Of a stretch of 6,030 bases of DNA, positions 4,979-6,030 are shown in pieces. A program made the position numbers and the translations under genes. Source of the DNA: an uncultured Bacillota bacterium. Its GTDB lineage: Bacteria > Bacillota > Clostridia > Peptostreptococcales > Anaerovoracaceae. The notes beneath the pieces were generated by a model, which made no database searches, was not told where the DNA came from, and saw only the letters and a program-made list of their open reading frames with translations. The DNA lies in the NCBI GenBank assembly GCA_946408315.1, contig CAMJRV010000164.1, positions 1 through 6,030 on the forward strand, in the 5' to 3' direction. Position 1 is the first letter of the stretch. The number at the start of each line of letters is the position of its first letter.

Positions 4979-6030
4979 CTAGGACGACAAGATATACTCC
5001 ATGCAGGGATCGGAAAGCCCGAGATAATCCTCAATGGAGTATTCTTTTTGCACATCAGGAAATAGGGAAGGCATGAGATCATCCTCAATCAAGTGATAAT
5101 ATTTGGTCGAATAGCTGATGCACAAGCCGGATTGCTCGAGTCTGACACGGAGGACCTCGCCATAGCAGTTGGGTTTGCCTCCGGTAGGCTCTCCGACGAG
5201 GATCGCGTGGGTTTTGTTTCTCAGGGAATAAACATTTAATAACGCAGAGGAAAAAGTATCTCTTCCGATGATCACAAAAATTTTACCGTATTGGTTGATG
5301 CGGTCACACTTCGCTAATGCGTCAATGAATGAGTCAAGCAGAGTCGAATTCCCTCCCGTGTTATTTCTCATATCGATTACGAGCTTCTCGGGCGCATTCT
5401 CCCTGACCTCACGCAGGAGCCTTTCCCCAAACGCCTGTATAGATTCGTCCGCCATCTCTTTGCAGATATTATATTTAAAGTAGAGTGTCCTGGATTCTTT
5501 CAGGCATTCCATCCAATAGTGACGGTCTGGATTTTTTCTGAAGAGGGGCAGGCTGTCTACGGGAAAAGAGACGCGATTTTCGTTCAGCTGCTCCTGATAT
5601 TTGAAAAATGGATAGGAAGGCACAAACCATTCACTCCCATTACCGCCTTCATTCTCATAAGTAAATGTCAAACCGCTTACTGCTCGGGCAATCTTCAATC
5701 CGTAAAGGAATTCGATGGCAGGCAGATATTTTGGGAGCAGGGACTTCAGATAGGAGTGATTTTCATGAGATATCATCGTGCTCATTTTTTCAATGACCGT
5801 TTTTATGTCCACTCCATCGATATGCGTAATCTTTTTGTATCGCAGCACTTCGTCCGATTTTGCCGTATTGACCGCATAAATACCATCTGAAAACCAATAG
5901 AACTCGAGCGGGCACAGATAGTAGACCGGGATATCGATGGAGGTGTGGGCATCTCCCACAGAGGCAACGATCTTTGCGATTTCAGCGTTGATCACAGGAT
6001 TCTCCAAATGATTCAGCTTATTTCTGAGAG
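4979..6030 (-). CDS. S41-family serine peptidase, 5' end beyond the right edge
   Basis: The C-terminal 349 full codons are visible. The frame stays open to the right edge, and the TTG at 6007 is most likely internal, because the GDAHT motif that normally lies well inside these proteins comes only about 20 residues after it. Counting from that TTG, recognisable blocks are VGDAHTSI (17-24), a PDZ-like stretch around 55-95 (KKITHIDGVDIKTVIEKM), IDMRNNTGGNS (211-221), GRDTFSSALL (248-257, with nucleophile Ser 253 or 254), VGEPTGG (271-277), and the ending FPDVQKEYSIEDYLGLSDP (316-334). These are typical of the tricorn/C-terminal-processing peptidase group in Clostridia. Substrates are unknown. 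A signal peptide or membrane anchor, if present, is outside the window, so location is open. It is convergent with the Rrf2 gene and probably unrelated to it. Confidence 0.9.
   Translation of the reverse strand, partial: LRNKLNHLENPVINAEIAKIVASVGDAHTSIDIPVYYLCPLEFYWFSDGIYAVNTAKSDEVLRYKKITHIDGVDIKTVIEKMSTMISHENHSYLKSLLPKYLPAIEFLYGLKIARAVSGLTFTYENEGGNGSEWFVPSYPFFKYQEQLNENRVSFPVDSLPLFRKNPDRHYWMECLKESRTLYFKYNICKEMADESIQAFGERLLREVRENAPEKLVIDMRNNTGGNSTLLDSFIDALAKCDRINQYGKIFVIIGRDTFSSALLNVYSLRNKTHAILVGEPTGGKPNCYGEVLRVRLEQSGLCISYSTKYYHLIEDDLMPSLFPDVQKEYSIEDYLGLSDPCMEYILSS

Noticed and set aside
6005..6007. TTG as the start codon of the S41 peptidase
   Set aside because: The frame is open to the edge, and the GDAHT motif would come too close to the N-terminus, so this codon is probably internal.

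Overview
The window suggests a low-to-moderate GC, Gram-positive, probably anaerobic clostridial bacterium. The evidence is strong AAGGAGG-type ribosome binding sites, consensus sigma-A-like promoters, a clostridial-type signal peptide on a large surface protein, and an Rrf2 regulator paired with a flavin-binding split-barrel protein. The genus cannot be fixed from this sequence.

Left part (1-1771, minus strand): the 5' end of a large secreted protein gene that runs off the left edge. About 588 codons are visible. They encode a signal peptide followed by a modular ectodomain, in which a beta-helix-like module and an Ig-like module are followed by a second copy of the beta-helix-like module. 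The next 300 bases (1772-2071) hold a putative promoter for that gene, a strong minus-strand intrinsic terminator, a short C-terminal coding remnant that resembles the tail of a transposase, and a consensus promoter facing right.

Middle (2072-3796, plus strand): a tight three-gene operon encoding an SRPBCC/AHSA1-like protein, a metallo-beta-lactamase-fold hydrolase and free methionine-(R)-sulfoxide reductase (MsrC, GAF fold, all three family cysteines present). It is driven by a TTGACA-18-TATAAT promoter. MsrC points to repair of oxidised methionine; the roles of its two partners are open.

Right of the operon (3797-4943): a short gap with a hairpin and a small direct repeat, then a divergent pair. 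One gene is a minus-strand FMN-binding split-barrel protein similar to the small Desulfovibrio FMN-binding protein. The other is a plus-strand Rrf2-family regulator. Between them are back-to-back promoters with a perfect 25-bp palindrome exactly between the two -35 boxes, and a second palindrome with the same core near the expected start of the flavoprotein transcript. The simplest reading is a redox- or Fe-S-sensing Rrf2 protein that controls itself and the flavoprotein.

Right end (4979-6030, minus strand): the C-terminal 349 codons of an S41-family serine peptidase whose 5' end lies outside the window.

No tRNA, rRNA, CRISPR array or complete mobile element was seen. The most interesting part is the Rrf2/flavoprotein regulatory module; nothing else here is clearly a new system.
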